Source: Gloeocapsopsis sp. IPPAS B-1203 (lineage in GTDB: Bacteria > Cyanobacteriota > Cyanobacteriia > Cyanobacteriales > Chroococcidiopsidaceae). From it: a stretch of DNA of 64,000 nucleotides. Below, piece after piece: positions 33,643-43,037 of this stretch. Position 1 is the stretch's first letter. Each line of letters opens with the position of its first letter. A program made the translations under genes and the position numbers. Location: contig NZ_PEIG01000008.1 of the NCBI RefSeq assembly GCF_002749975.1, positions 186,001 through 250,000 on the forward strand, read 5' to 3'. The notes beneath the pieces are model-generated. The model worked only from the letters and a program-made list of their open reading frames with translations, did not search any database and was not told the DNA's origin.

Positions 33643-34671
33643 TTAAAACTTCACTAAGAATGACACACCGATCGCACCATAAAATGTCTCTAATTGCAAG
33701 TTACCTTGACTATCAATTGCAGTACCTTGATCTGAAAAAAGGCGAGTAATGCGGAAGCGATGGTAGTTTCCTAGCAATTCAGGTAGCGTAACGTAATGAA
33801 CTTCCTCTCCTGTAAAAACCTCGCGGTCGAGTTCGTGTAAACTATGCCAAGGACATTTCATCAATTCGTGATGGGCATTATGATAACCAAAGTTTAAAAG
33901 TAGTAAATTCAACCACCAATAATGCTGCGAAATCACGTTAGAAAATGTATTGGTTTGTTCGTAGATATAATCGCGTTTCGGTAACGGCGAACCCACAGGA
34001 ATAGCTTCATAAGTGTGTTGAAAAGCATCAACAAATCGCAGCACAGTAATCATCCCAACATAACTGAGAAAATAAAGTGCCACAGCTTTAAGAGAAAGCA
34101 AGGCTAATGCTATTAATAGCAAGCTGCGTAAAATAAGTATCGTAACGACACGTTTTTGTTCATCTTGTCGTCGGGGTTCCCAAAAAGGGGCTAAAATACT
34201 GCGCCATTGGAAGATAAAGGAAACAATCGGAAAATGCAACCATTCCAAGGCTAAAGTTACACGGCGGATAGGTGCAGGAAGTTGATGCATCCAGCTTGGC
34301 AAATCAAAAGAGGCAAAGTCTACGCGATTAATGTGATGAGCAATATGATCTTGAGTTAAATCTTTGAATCGAGCATAGCAGCCACCATTAAGCCAAAGCA
34401 TGATATTACCACCTATGGCGTTCCACTTGCGCTCAGTAAAGATTGTGCCGTGCATAAACTCATGAGAGAGATATGCTGAAATAATCAGGCTATGGGTAAG
34501 TAGTATAACTCCTAAGGCATTGAGCCAAAAATTTGCAAGGAACAGCGCGATCGCACTACCGTAGCCACCTAAAGCATAAGTAATTGCGATCGCATTCCAC
34601 AGATGCTTTTTATGATGCAAATAGTAAGAGGTGTCAACTGATTTTGCTTTGGCTGGAATGGTAGATCCCAT
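33643..34671 (-). CDS. membrane fatty-acid desaturase family protein
   Basis: 342 residues. The three histidine boxes that hold the di-iron centre are clear: HEFMHG (about residue 70), DHIAHH (about 108) and YHNAHHE (about 260), with four to six membrane helices between them. An additional His lies in DAFQHTYE. The spacing resembles the carotenoid ketolase/hydroxylase and acyl-lipid desaturase superfamily. Which substrate is desaturated or hydroxylated cannot be read; it does not look like the standard DesA, DesB or DesC proteins. The start has no strong Shine-Dalgarno sequence. The GAF-domain gene follows after five bases. Confidence 0.85.
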   Translation of the reverse strand: MGSTIPAKAKSVDTSYYLHHKKHLWNAIAITYALGGYGSAIALFLANFWLNALGVILLTHSLIISAYLSHEFMHGTIFTERKWNAIGGNIMLWLNGGCYARFKDLTQDHIAHHINRVDFASFDLPSWMHQLPAPIRRVTLALEWLHFPIVSFIFQWRSILAPFWEPRRQDEQKRVVTILILRSLLLIALALLSLKAVALYFLSYVGMITVLRFVDAFQHTYEAIPVGSPLPKRDYIYEQTNTFSNVISQHYWWLNLLLLNFGYHNAHHELMKCPWHSLHELDREVFTGEEVHYVTLPELLGNYHRFRITRLFSDQGTAIDSQGNLQLETFYGAIGVSFLVKF

Positions 34672-34762
34672 AACAAGGCACGTGACTTGTACATATTATA
34701 ACAAGTATAAGTGAGAGAGAATTTTGTTTTGTAATGAGAAATACAAACTAATAAGCTGCATA

Positions 34763-35734
34763 TCAAACACGAATAGCAACTTTTCCCATCACTTGTCTCT
34801 GTTCAAGGTGGCGAATTGCGGCAGGGACTTCACTCAAGTCGTAGTATCGATCGATAAAGGGGACGATCTTGCCTGCTACCATCAACTCTCTCAATGTGAC
34901 GAGATCCTTTTGATTAGGTTTTACAGCTAGACATTTTACCTTGCGGCGGCTGATTCTCGAAATCCCAGATCCAAGAAGCATTACTTGGAAAAATCGAGCG
35001 ATAGATCCGCCAACCATGACGTAGGTTCCCTCAGGAGTCAATATTGGCAAATAGTCAAAAACTGAACGGTACGCTGCTGCATCAAATATTAAATCATAAC
35101 GCTGCTCATTTTGGGTGACATCTGTTTGAGTGTAGTCAATCACGAGATCTGCGCCCAGCGATCGCACCATATCCATTTTTTTTGCGCTGCATACAGCAGT
35201 CACCTCAGCACCAAATGCCTTAGCAATCTGCACTGCGAAAGAACCCACACCGCCGGATGCACCAGCGATCAACACTTTCTGCCCTGACTGAATCTCACCT
35301 ACATCTCGCAAACCCTGCAAAGCGGTAAGGGCTGCCCCAGGAACAGTTGCAGCTGCTTCAAATGTCGTGGCACTCGGCTTTAGCACTAATGCAGTTTCTG
35401 TTGCACAAACGTACTCGGCAAAGGCACCGAAACCACACTCAGACAAGTCTCCAAAGACTTCATCACCAGGCTTAAACTGCGTGACATCTTTACCAACGGC
35501 TTCAACTTGTCCTGCTATATCAAAACCGATGATCTTGATTTTTGGCTTGAGGACTCCCCCAAACATCAAACGCATGAAGAATGGAGTTCCTCGCATCAGA
35601 TGCCAGTCACCAGCATTGACAGACGCAGCATGAACCCGCACCAGTACGCCATTGTCTGGCACAACCGGCTTGTCAACTTCTTGCAGACTCAACACATCTG
35701 GTGAACCGTATTTGGTGAGGACGATCGCTTTCAT
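34763..35734 (-). CDS. medium-chain NAD(P)-dependent alcohol dehydrogenase / quinone oxidoreductase
   Basis: 323 residues from the ATG at 35734 (MKAIVLTKYGSPDVLSLQEV, the usual family start). Open frame continues 22 codons upstream to 35800, but that start would touch the operator pair at 35805. The GroES-like half has VHAASVNAGDWHLMRG and IGFDIAGQVEAVGKDVTQFKPGDEVFG; the Rossmann half has KVLIAGASGGVGSFAVQIAKAFGAEVTAVCS. The structural and catalytic zinc ligands of classical alcohol dehydrogenases are absent, so it is of the zeta-crystallin/quinone oxidoreductase type. A divergent TetR-type regulator shares its control region, implying induction by a small toxic compound. Confidence 0.9.
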   Translation of the reverse strand: MKAIVLTKYGSPDVLSLQEVDKPVVPDNGVLVRVHAASVNAGDWHLMRGTPFFMRLMFGGVLKPKIKIIGFDIAGQVEAVGKDVTQFKPGDEVFGDLSECGFGAFAEYVCATETALVLKPSATTFEAAATVPGAALTALQGLRDVGEIQSGQKVLIAGASGGVGSFAVQIAKAFGAEVTAVCSAKKMDMVRSLGADLVIDYTQTDVTQNEQRYDLIFDAAAYRSVFDYLPILTPEGTYVMVGGSIARFFQVMLLGSGISRISRRKVKCLAVKPNQKDLVTLRELMVAGKIVPFIDRYYDLSEVPAAIRHLEQRQVMGKVAIRV

Positions 35735-35804
35735 TTTGTCATTTTTGTTGTCCCCTGGTACGGGGATGGGGGTACTCGATGTTTTCATGACCTTCAACAT
35801 TCTG

Positions 35805-35838
35805 ACTTACACTGTAAGTTTAACTTACGCCGTAAGTT
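35805..35838. promoter_or_regulatory. two tandem TetR-type operators between divergent genes
   Basis: Two near-identical palindromes, ACTTACACTGTAAGT (35805-35819) and AACTTACGCCGTAAGTT (35822-35838), have centres 18 bases apart. A minus-strand TTGACA -35 element (35839-35844) directly adjoins the second. The layout fits autorepression and repression of the dehydrogenase by the TetR-family protein encoded at 35909. Confidence 0.75.
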
Positions 35839-35908
35839 TGTCAAGATGAAAAGCAAACTCAAACCCTAGAATTTGCTTGTTCTGTGCGTTAAGAATTGAT
35901 TCGATTAG

Positions 35909-36574
35909 ATGGCTAAAAAAAACTCTCATACACCTCCCCCAACCTCACTAAATCGGGAAAAAGTACTGTACGCGGCTATGCGCCTAGCTGACGAGGAAGG
36001 CGTTGAATCACTCTCTATGCGGAAGCTGGCTCAGAAATTGGGCGTCAAGGCGATGTCACTGTATAATCACGTGACCAATAAGGACGATATCTTATGTGGC
36101 ATAGTTGATATTGTAGTGAGCGAAATTGAAGTGCCTAGCCTTGAAACTGACTGGAAAACAGCAATGCGGCGACGGGCGATCTCGGCTCACGAAGTGCTGT
36201 TGCGTCATCCCTGGGCAACGATGGCGTTAATGTCACAGATGAATACAGGTTCAGCGATGTTGCGCTATGTAGATGCGACGTTGGGCTGTCTACACAAAGC
36301 AGGCTTTTCGTTTGAGATGGCAGATCGGGCGTGGAATGCGATCGATAGCCATATTTATGGATTTACGCTTCAGGAACTGAACTTTCCCCTCGCAACGACG
36401 GAGTATGCAGAGGTCGCGAAAAACTTTGTTTCATTCATCCCTGCGGATCAGTACCCTTACCTCAATCAGCTGACGCATCACGTCATTGAAGGTCGTTATG
36501 ACGGTATTCATGACTTTGAGTTCGGACTTGAATTGATCCTCAATGGTCTGGATCAGTTTCGAGAACAGGTTTAA
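35909..36574 (+). CDS. TetR family transcriptional regulator (TetR_C type)
   Basis: 221 residues. The N-terminal helix-turn-helix is clear: LNREKVLYAAMRLADEEGVESLSMRKLAQKLGVKAMSLYNHVTNKDDIL (about residues 15-65). The C-terminal ligand-binding part, with RRRAISAHEVLLRHPWATMALMSQ and WNAIDSHIYGFTLQELNFP, matches the TetR_C group that includes the tetracycline repressor. It is divergent from the dehydrogenase gene, and the space between them holds two matching palindromic operators, so it very likely represses both. The inducer is unknown. An MBL-fold gene converges on it eight bases beyond its stop. Confidence 0.92.
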   Translation: MAKKNSHTPPPTSLNREKVLYAAMRLADEEGVESLSMRKLAQKLGVKAMSLYNHVTNKDDILCGIVDIVVSEIEVPSLETDWKTAMRRRAISAHEVLLRHPWATMALMSQMNTGSAMLRYVDATLGCLHKAGFSFEMADRAWNAIDSHIYGFTLQELNFPLATTEYAEVAKNFVSFIPADQYPYLNQLTHHVIEGRYDGIHDFEFGLELILNGLDQFREQV

Positions 36575-36581
36575 TTAGTGT

Positions 36582-37436
36582 TTAGCTACCACTTCTGTGC
36601 GTGTGTTGCTTAACGATTTCTTGAGTATTGAGACTAAAATTTTTTGAAGGGCAACCAGGTTGACGTTTGGCTTCAAGATAATCTGCAATGAGTTCTTGCA
36701 TTCTTTGTTGTCCAAACATGTGATAGTGTCCAGGGTAAACGATTTCGACGGGTAAATGCTGTAAGCGTTCGTAGGACGCGATGTAGGTGGAAATGTCGCT
36801 ACCAGGAAGTTGATCGAGTAAGTCACCGTCGTAAACTATATCGCCAGAAAAAATTTCTTGGCTAAATGGATCGTACAAGGCAATGCATCCAGGAGAATGT
36901 CCAGGAAGATGTAGAATTTCAAAAGCGCGATCGCCTAAATCAATGACGTCGCCTTCTTGCAGTAATTGTGTTGGTTCTGCGGCTTGAAAAGTGTATTGTG
37001 TCGCAGTGAAACCAGTGTAAGGAAGTTGCGAAAAGTGTTCGTCGAGTAGCCAACCTGATTCAGGATTGCACAAAGCTGCGTGACAATCTCCATGACGTAA
37101 AGCTTCAGCTTCAGCGGTATGAATGGCAATATTGTCAAATTCATGAATTCCCCCCGCGTGATCGAAGTGGACGTGGGAAGCGATCGCCAGGAGTGGTTTA
37201 TCGATTAAACTGGCAATATACTGACGCAGACTAGCAACGCCTAAACCTGTATCAATCAGTAAATCTTGCGTTTTTCCTTTAATTAACCAGATATTTGCTC
37301 GATTCCACTCCCAGTAGTGAATTTCGTTAATCCGATACAGGAGATCGCTAATCTTGTGCGTTGCAAACCAACTATCGCATATTTGTTTTGGATTCACAGG
37401 ATTTTTCTTGAGTAGTAACGTAGTGGGGATCGGCAA
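36582..37436 (-). CDS. MBL-fold metallo-hydrolase
   Basis: 284 residues. Metal-ligand motifs in order: SHVHFDHAGG (HxHxDH, about residue 88), a His in the LRHGDCHA region, HLPGHSPGCIALYD (about 175), SGDIVYDGD (about 195) and VYPGHYHMFG (about 235). This is a complete zinc or iron beta-lactamase-fold hydrolase of the glyoxalase II/lactonase-like group; the substrate is unknown. No in-frame ATG is available before the first conserved segment, and the start at 37436 is TTG. The ending is about seven bases from the TetR stop. Confidence 0.85.
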   Translation of the reverse strand: MPIPTTLLLKKNPVNPKQICDSWFATHKISDLLYRINEIHYWEWNRANIWLIKGKTQDLLIDTGLGVASLRQYIASLIDKPLLAIASHVHFDHAGGIHEFDNIAIHTAEAEALRHGDCHAALCNPESGWLLDEHFSQLPYTGFTATQYTFQAAEPTQLLQEGDVIDLGDRAFEILHLPGHSPGCIALYDPFSQEIFSGDIVYDGDLLDQLPGSDISTYIASYERLQHLPVEIVYPGHYHMFGQQRMQELIADYLEAKRQPGCPSKNFSLNTQEIVKQHTHRSGS

Positions 37437-37600
37437 TTATTTTATAGCAGAGGTCACAAGACGCGCCGAAGCGCAGACCTACGGTTCAGGGTTAAACTTT
37501 AGTTAGGGAAATCACCATGAGCTTCTATAATGTCCTAACTCTATTGACTAGGGCTATCATTACCACGTTCCCCATTACTAGTTAGCTTTCAACAAAAAGT

Positions 37601-39328
37601 TTAAAAGATAAACGAGGTTCTAATCACGCCAATAACAACATCAGAGTTACGCGCATCATGATTTGGTGCGGTTAACCAAAAGACACCAGGAGTAATAGAG
37701 ACATTATCAGTCAACTGATAGCGGTAAAAAGCTTCGAGATGTAAACCTGTGTCGCGATCGCTGCGTTGTCCATCGGGTAAGCCAATTGCTGAGGCTAAAA
37801 TTGCATTACTTGTCCCTGTCAAGCGTGGTTGCATACCGACGACAATACCACCTGCGTTTCCTTCGCGGAATAAGTCAGGAAAGTGCAACGTTACCGCATA
37901 ATTCCAGATATCTGCATCGCCTTTGATTTCACCAACCGCACGCGCCGCAGTGTAACCTACCCATCCACCCAATTCAAAGCCATCAAAAACTCGGAAATTC
38001 AGTTGTGCAGCATAAGTATTAGCAACGACTGGATTACTAAAATTATTTTCTGGATTATTAACATCATTGACAACAATCACTTTAGCCGGATTACTACCTG
38101 CAAGCGTGTCAACACCAAAACTACCTGAGTAAGCATTGAGATAGAATAAACCGACTTTGAAGCGATCATTGTTGTAGACTAACTGTGTAAACGCACTATA
38201 ATCGCCATTGAACAATCCTGTATCTTCACCAGGGTTATTGGCTGTATCGAGTCCCCCTAAGTAACCAAAATCTAAGCTAAGTTCTGGAGTGACTAAAAAA
38301 TTTGCCCCAATACCGGCTTGGTTTCCGATGGGGAAATACATGGGGTTAACTTGCCCAAAGTTAGAAACCGCACCTGTTGCAGTATCGACAAACGGACTAA
38401 TCGGATCGGTAATAAAAGTAGGATCGGTACCACCTGCTTCTAAGTAGACGCGGAAGCGATCGCCTAGCGGAAACTGATACTGTAATTGAGTCGCAAGTAC
38501 TTCACCACTTTGGGCAATACTACTAGGAGCGACGCGCGTTTCACCTGTGACGCCAAACCCGATAAAATCTTCTACAATTGTGGCATCTTGTCCCTCGCGG
38601 GTTCCTTGACTACCACCAAAAGTAGCCCCAGTGTCAAAGAGTCTTAAATTTGTTGCTTGCACGCGAGTTCTCAGGCGATCTTGTCCAGTAAAACTCGTGT
38701 CAAAATTCAAGCGAACGCGATAACCGAGAGTTGTATTATTAATGTCACCCGCAGTGTCACCAAAGGCATCACCAAGATAGGTAATGACTTCTCCTGCAAG
38801 TTTCGTTGTCGTAGAAAATTGATTTGCTTCAAGTTCTGCTGTTTGTGCTTCTAAAGCATCAACTCTCCCGCGTAAGCTAGCAAGTTCAGCTGCAAACTCT
38901 TCCTGTAATCTTTGCAAAATAGCTAGATCTTCTCGACTCAAACCGCTTGTTGCTGCGGCGATCAATTCGTTAACGCGATCTAGACACGCATTTAAGCCAG
39001 CAGCAAATTCATATCTTGTGAGTGCGCGATTACCACGGTATGTACTATCAGGATATCCAGCAATGCAACCATAGCGCTCTACTAATGACTGTAAAGCTTG
39101 AAACGCCCAATCTGTTGGCTGTACGTCAGATAGTTGCGAAACCGACGTTAGTTGTGTCATTTCTGATGGCGTAACTTCAGATCTTAGTGATTGAGATACG
39201 ATGTTGTTTGCTTGATTAGCTTCTGAGGCGATCGCAACATCAGCAATTTGATACAATAAAAAATTAATTAAAACTACACTATAACTCGCTGTTTTACGTA
39301 CCACTTTAGACACAGATTCTCCCCACAT
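37601..39328 (-). CDS. iron-uptake porin (SLH domain, OprB-like carbohydrate-selective porin)
   Basis: 575 residues. A signal-like helix (SVVLINFLLYQIADVAIASEA) is followed by an SLH domain at about 60-120 (VSQLSDVQPTDWAFQALQSLVERYGCIAGYPDSTYRGNRALTRYEFAAGLNACLDRV), a coiled-coil stretch (LAILQRLQEEFAAELASLRGRVDALEAQTAELEAN) and a beta-barrel of about 400 residues ending in the outer-membrane signature Phe (VIGVIRTSFIF). This is the Som/iron-uptake porin family of the cyanobacterial outer membrane, which lets small solutes and inorganic iron through. The SLH domain anchors it to peptidoglycan. It is monocistronic, with a long AT-rich region upstream. Confidence 0.93.
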   Translation of the reverse strand: MWGESVSKVVRKTASYSVVLINFLLYQIADVAIASEANQANNIVSQSLRSEVTPSEMTQLTSVSQLSDVQPTDWAFQALQSLVERYGCIAGYPDSTYRGNRALTRYEFAAGLNACLDRVNELIAAATSGLSREDLAILQRLQEEFAAELASLRGRVDALEAQTAELEANQFSTTTKLAGEVITYLGDAFGDTAGDINNTTLGYRVRLNFDTSFTGQDRLRTRVQATNLRLFDTGATFGGSQGTREGQDATIVEDFIGFGVTGETRVAPSSIAQSGEVLATQLQYQFPLGDRFRVYLEAGGTDPTFITDPISPFVDTATGAVSNFGQVNPMYFPIGNQAGIGANFLVTPELSLDFGYLGGLDTANNPGEDTGLFNGDYSAFTQLVYNNDRFKVGLFYLNAYSGSFGVDTLAGSNPAKVIVVNDVNNPENNFSNPVVANTYAAQLNFRVFDGFELGGWVGYTAARAVGEIKGDADIWNYAVTLHFPDLFREGNAGGIVVGMQPRLTGTSNAILASAIGLPDGQRSDRDTGLHLEAFYRYQLTDNVSITPGVFWLTAPNHDARNSDVVIGVIRTSFIF

Positions 39329-39682
39329 TCAATTAAACTTTGTCCTAGACTTATATATTTTTAAAAATATACATTTGTACATTAAATAAATGTATTAATT
39401 AATACTAAAGAATTAGAAAAATATGGGGTTATATCTTTGTATTTAATGTAATTCTTGATCAAGAACTAGTTAGTGTTTACTCAGGGTTTGCTGTGTGTCT
39501 AAAGAACGATAAAATATTGATTAAACCTCAATAATTACACAATAAAGTGGCAATTTTGGTAAACTTTTACTCAAATATTTAGCACAAATAGATTGGGATA
39601 GTCAAAAGTAAAATTGAGATAAACAGTCTTTATTCAAAAACCATATTCATAAGTGTTTAAACTAATAATGTAAAAAGACTAG
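39329..39682. other. AT-rich intergenic region with perfect palindrome
   Basis: This 354-base gap upstream of the porin has no gene. It contains the 18-base perfect palindrome TATATTTTTAAAAATATA at 39354-39371, 26 bases before the porin start codon, and a loose inverted pair ACATTT/AAATGT just beyond. Neither matches a Fur box. The region most likely carries the porin promoter. Confidence 0.45.
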
Positions 39683-40438
39683 CTACTGTCCCAAATAAGC
39701 AGTTAAAACTTCAGGGTTGTTTTGAATTTCACTTGGAGTACCAACAGCAAGATTGCGACCTTCAGCTAATACCCAAACGCGATCGCACAGTGACATAATG
39801 ACGTCCATATTGTGTTCAATAATCAAAAACGTCATACCTTCCTGATTCCAAGTGAGAATGCGATCGCAGATTTGATTAATCAAAGTGGGATTGACGCCCG
39901 CAGCAGGTTCATCGAGTAAAATCAACTTAGGTTTTGTCATCAACGCCCGCGCCATTTCCAGTAGCTTTCGCTGTCCCCCTGATAGCGCCCCTGCATACTC
40001 ATATGCCATATGTGCTAGCCCAACAGATTCTAAAAGCAACATTGCTTGTTGTTGCAGTTGACGTTCTTGTTTCTTAACTATGTAAGGTTGCAACTGTACT
40101 TGCCAAAAGTTTTCCCCAATTTGGGATTGTGCTGCTAGTAGCATATTATCCATCACCGATAACCGTGATAGAGTGCGAGCTACTTGAAACGTCCGTACCA
40201 TTCCTTGTTGCGCAATTTTGTGAGTCTGTAAATCCTGAATCGGTTTGCCATCAAAAATCACGCGACCTTGATCTAGGCGAATAAAGTTTGACAATAGATT
40301 AAATAAAGTGGTTTTCCCTGCACCATTAGGACCAATTAAACCTGTAATACTACCTGGTGCTACACTAATTTCGGCATTGTCAACTGCCTTAATGCCACCA
40401 AAGCTTTTCACTAAACCACTCGCTGCTAGCAAATCCAT
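39683..40438 (-). CDS. branched-chain/neutral amino-acid ABC transporter ATP-binding protein (LivG type)
   Basis: 251 residues. Walker A GPNGAGKTTLFNLLSNF, Q-loop GMVRTFQVARTLSRLSVMDNMLLAAQ, signature LSGGQRKLLEMARALMTKPKLILLDEPAAGVNPTLI and switch His in LIIEHNMDVIMSLCDRVWVLAEGRNLAVGTP identify the LivG/NatA/UrtD subfamily. The neighbours are not a urease-linked urea transporter set, so an amino-acid importer is more likely. The matching permease (43038-44195) is on the same strand, but three unrelated genes lie between. The binding protein and the LivF and LivH partners are not in this window. Confidence 0.92.
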   Translation of the reverse strand: MDLLAASGLVKSFGGIKAVDNAEISVAPGSITGLIGPNGAGKTTLFNLLSNFIRLDQGRVIFDGKPIQDLQTHKIAQQGMVRTFQVARTLSRLSVMDNMLLAAQSQIGENFWQVQLQPYIVKKQERQLQQQAMLLLESVGLAHMAYEYAGALSGGQRKLLEMARALMTKPKLILLDEPAAGVNPTLINQICDRILTWNQEGMTFLIIEHNMDVIMSLCDRVWVLAEGRNLAVGTPSEIQNNPEVLTAYLGQ

Positions 40439-40496
40439 AAACTCAATTTACTGCTGTACTTTTTAGAAGAGTAAAGTTCCAATCACGATCAATGCT

Positions 40497-41234
40497 TCAA
40501 CCAACCTTTAACCCCAACCTCCGACCTTTACCATAAGTTGCACCTAGCAAAAATATTCCCACAACAAATAACCAAACCCCCCAAATTGTAAAACCAATAG
40601 GTGTCACTTCCCAAGTAGGCATTGATGGCATCACCGTTGCTAGCAACTCACTTTGTCCCAGAATCCACAAAGGTACTGTAAAAATACCCAGCCAAGCTAC
40701 CCAAGATTTGAACAACGCAGACTTAAGCATGACAAAACCTACTCCTAATGTCCAAAAAGCAAGCAAAAATTGTCCGAGTTGTTCGCCAATAACAACACCG
40801 CCATATTGATGAACTGCTTGATAGACGACTGTAACCGTTTCCCGAGTTGTTGTACTAGCATCGGGATCGACATATAGGTTAGCCAAAATCGGAATCACAA
40901 ACACCCAGCGCATAAGTCCAATCGATTGTAACAGTGCTGAAAGCACTCCCATCAAAGTGATAGCAGCAAGATAAGGAGTGTCTTTTCGTCTTAAAACCTG
41001 GTGTAGTAAAACACTGGTGGGGATAAACAGTAGTGCCAAAAGCGCAAAGGCAAACCAAGTTAAGATTAATTTTGTACCACCTGCATGAAAGCTTGTTAAA
41101 ACCTTAGCTGTCGGTTGACGTAAGATATCGTCATACTCAAAAGTTTGCGCTAATAAGTAGTAGGGTACATTCAGCAAAACTGCAAAAAGAATTAATAAAA
41201 TACCTGTTATCCGCACAAGCTGTAAACGGTTCAT
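40497..41234 (-). CDS. DUF4386-like multi-pass membrane protein
   Basis: 245 residues from the ATG at 41234; a GTG one codon earlier is an alternative. Six membrane helices: LQLVRITGILLILFAVLLNVPYYLLA, LILTWFAFALLALLFIPTSVLL, YLAAITLMGVLSALLQSIGLMRWVFVIPILANLY, IGEQLGQFLLAFWTLGVGFVML, WVAWLGIFTVPLWILG and TPIGFTIWGVWLFVVGIFLLG. The layout resembles the DUF4386 family, of unknown function. A cupin gene lies 25 bases upstream on the same strand, and an AraC-type regulator is divergent from that pair, so the three may be a small regulated unit. Confidence 0.7.
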   Translation of the reverse strand: MNRLQLVRITGILLILFAVLLNVPYYLLAQTFEYDDILRQPTAKVLTSFHAGGTKLILTWFAFALLALLFIPTSVLLHQVLRRKDTPYLAAITLMGVLSALLQSIGLMRWVFVIPILANLYVDPDASTTTRETVTVVYQAVHQYGGVVIGEQLGQFLLAFWTLGVGFVMLKSALFKSWVAWLGIFTVPLWILGQSELLATVMPSMPTWEVTPIGFTIWGVWLFVVGIFLLGATYGKGRRLGLKVG

Positions 41235-41259
41235 CACATTTACCTCACTGTTTTGGAAA

Positions 41260-41838
41260 TTAATTTGACCAATACTTGATTAGCGATCGCTCTACTCCCA
41301 GCAGGTAAGCTAACCGTGCTAAACTTGCAATAATCAACTTCTGCACCAACATGAATAACGGTGGTGCAACAAGAACAAGATCGGCTTTTTGCATAATTAC
41401 AGCAAGATGTAATATATTTGTTGGCATTCCTGCTTGATTTACTCTGCCATCATTGGCAAGACCGTACATTGCGCGAATAAACTGCTCAAATTGTCGTGGT
41501 GGCAGTACCTCTGAAACAAATATCACTTCATTGTTTGCAGAATTGCGAAAACTATGTGGCATTCCCGCAGGTACACAGACAATTTCTCCAGGTTGGAGGA
41601 TCTTAATATTGCCTTTCGTTCCCAATTCCATTTCTAAAGAACCACTCAAAACTTCAAATGTTTCAGTAATAGAGTTGTGGTAGTGTAAAGGGCTGCCGTT
41701 GGCTTTGGGTGGAAGAACGTATTGAGCTTTGAAAGACTTGCCATCACTATCTTGAGTAGTACAAAAGATTGTCATGCGATCGCCTGTTATAGAATTAAGC
41801 ATTGTGGATGCTTGCTGAGATTGAAGTGTTGATGTCAT
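41260..41838 (-). CDS. cupin domain protein
   Basis: 192 residues. The cupin motifs are GSPLHYHNSITETFEVLSGSLEMELG (motif 1, with two His and a Glu) and PGEIVCVPAGMPHSFRNSANNEVIFVSEVLPP (motif 2, with one His), so a metal-binding beta-barrel is likely intact. The last 60 residues form a hydrophobic helical tail (LVLVAPPLFMLVQKLIIASLARLAYLLG), suggesting membrane association. The enzymatic or sensing role is unknown. It is followed by a DUF4386-like membrane gene 25 bases downstream and is divergent from the AraC-type regulator gene. Confidence 0.85.
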   Translation of the reverse strand: MTSTLQSQQASTMLNSITGDRMTIFCTTQDSDGKSFKAQYVLPPKANGSPLHYHNSITETFEVLSGSLEMELGTKGNIKILQPGEIVCVPAGMPHSFRNSANNEVIFVSEVLPPRQFEQFIRAMYGLANDGRVNQAGMPTNILHLAVIMQKADLVLVAPPLFMLVQKLIIASLARLAYLLGVERSLIKYWSN

Positions 41839-41969
41839 GTTTTAAAATTTCCTGTTGTCAATTTCAAGTTGGAACGTTTTGACCAACAATTTAAAGATAT
41901 TCGGTTAATTGAAAGAGAAGTTGACCGCTAACGCCATAAAATTGACCGCATCTGCCGTTTTTGATTTTT

Positions 41970-42983
41970 ATGAAACAGGCAATTTCAGTATTGCTCATTC
42001 GCAATTCAATTCAGTATGCAGCCGCCTGTGGTATCGATCCCCAAAGTTTATGTGCGGCGATTGGTATCAAGCCAAGTCTTTTAGAAATGCCTGATGCCTA
42101 TGTTACAGGAGAAGTCGATCAGACATTGTGGCGCGAACTAGTTCAGCAGACTGGCGATCAAAATATTGGTTTACACATTGGTGAGAAATTCAATCTAGCA
42201 GCGATCGGTATTTTGGGTTATGTGTTATTCAATTGCCAAACTTTTGGACAAGTCCTTAATAAGCTTTCCCGTTATCTGTGTCTTATCAGTCAAGGAGTTG
42301 AGATTAATTTTACTGTTTTGCAAACACAAGTTTTATTTGAATATCATGTCATAAGCGATTGGAAAAACTACCTCCTAGAAGAACCCCGACAACCAATTGA
42401 AGTCAACTTTTCAGCATTACTTACAGCAGCTAAAACTCTCACAGGTTACTCTTTACATCTACACGAAGTTTGGTTTCAATATCCTCAGCCCGCAGACATC
42501 ACTGAACACCAACGAATATTTCAATCGCCTATTTTATTTTCCCAGTCAGTAAATCGCTTAATCTTTGATGCAGCTTACTTAAATTTGCCCGTTTTATCAT
42601 CTAATTCATTACTTTTATCTACATTTGAGGAACACGCTACAGTGATGCTTGATACTATTAATCAAAAGAATATTTATACTCAACAAGTAGTTCGTGAAAT
42701 TACTCACTGCTTGCAAGGTGAAGTTCCTTCACTTGAGGCGATCGCCCGTAGCTTAGCAATGAGTGTCCGTAACTTACAACGCGAACTTCACTCAGAAGGT
42801 ACTTCTTACCAACAACTACTCGACGAAACTCGCAAAGAGTTGGCAATGCGGTATCTCAAAAAACAAGATGTGATGATTCACGATATTGTATTTCTGCTAG
42901 GTTTTTCAGAACCGAGTGCATTTCATCGCGCCTTCAAGCGTTGGACAGGAAAAACCCCTAGGGAATATAAATTAAATGGGTAA
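41970..42983 (+). CDS. AraC family transcriptional regulator with arabinose-binding-type N-terminal domain
   Basis: 337 residues from the ATG at 41970; an in-frame TTG nine bases earlier is possible. The N-terminal half matches the OruR/ArgR-like AraC ligand domain (YAAACGIDPQSLCAAIGIKPSLLEMPDAYV, then GLHIGEKFNLAAIGILGYVLFNCQTFGQVLNKLSRY). The C-terminal half has two helix-turn-helix motifs: [42 protein letters not shown] and MIHDIVFLLGFSEPSAFHRAFKRWTGKTPREYK. It is divergent from the cupin/DUF4386 genes and probably controls them. A palindromic operator was not recognised. Confidence 0.9.
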   Translation: MKQAISVLLIRNSIQYAAACGIDPQSLCAAIGIKPSLLEMPDAYVTGEVDQTLWRELVQQTGDQNIGLHIGEKFNLAAIGILGYVLFNCQTFGQVLNKLSRYLCLISQGVEINFTVLQTQVLFEYHVISDWKNYLLEEPRQPIEVNFSALLTAAKTLTGYSLHLHEVWFQYPQPADITEHQRIFQSPILFSQSVNRLIFDAAYLNLPVLSSNSLLLSTFEEHATVMLDTINQKNIYTQQVVREITHCLQGEVPSLEAIARSLAMSVRNLQRELHSEGTSYQQLLDETRKELAMRYLKKQDVMIHDIVFLLGFSEPSAFHRAFKRWTGKTPREYKLNG

Positions 42984-43037
42984 AAATCAACGTAAATTCA
43001 AGGCTGGAAATTGGACATAATATCTATTACTCCGCTT

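Noticed and set aside
39354-39371. Fur box in front of the iron-uptake porin
   Set aside because: The palindrome is pure A/T-rich sequence and does not match the GATAATGATAATCATTATC-type consensus.
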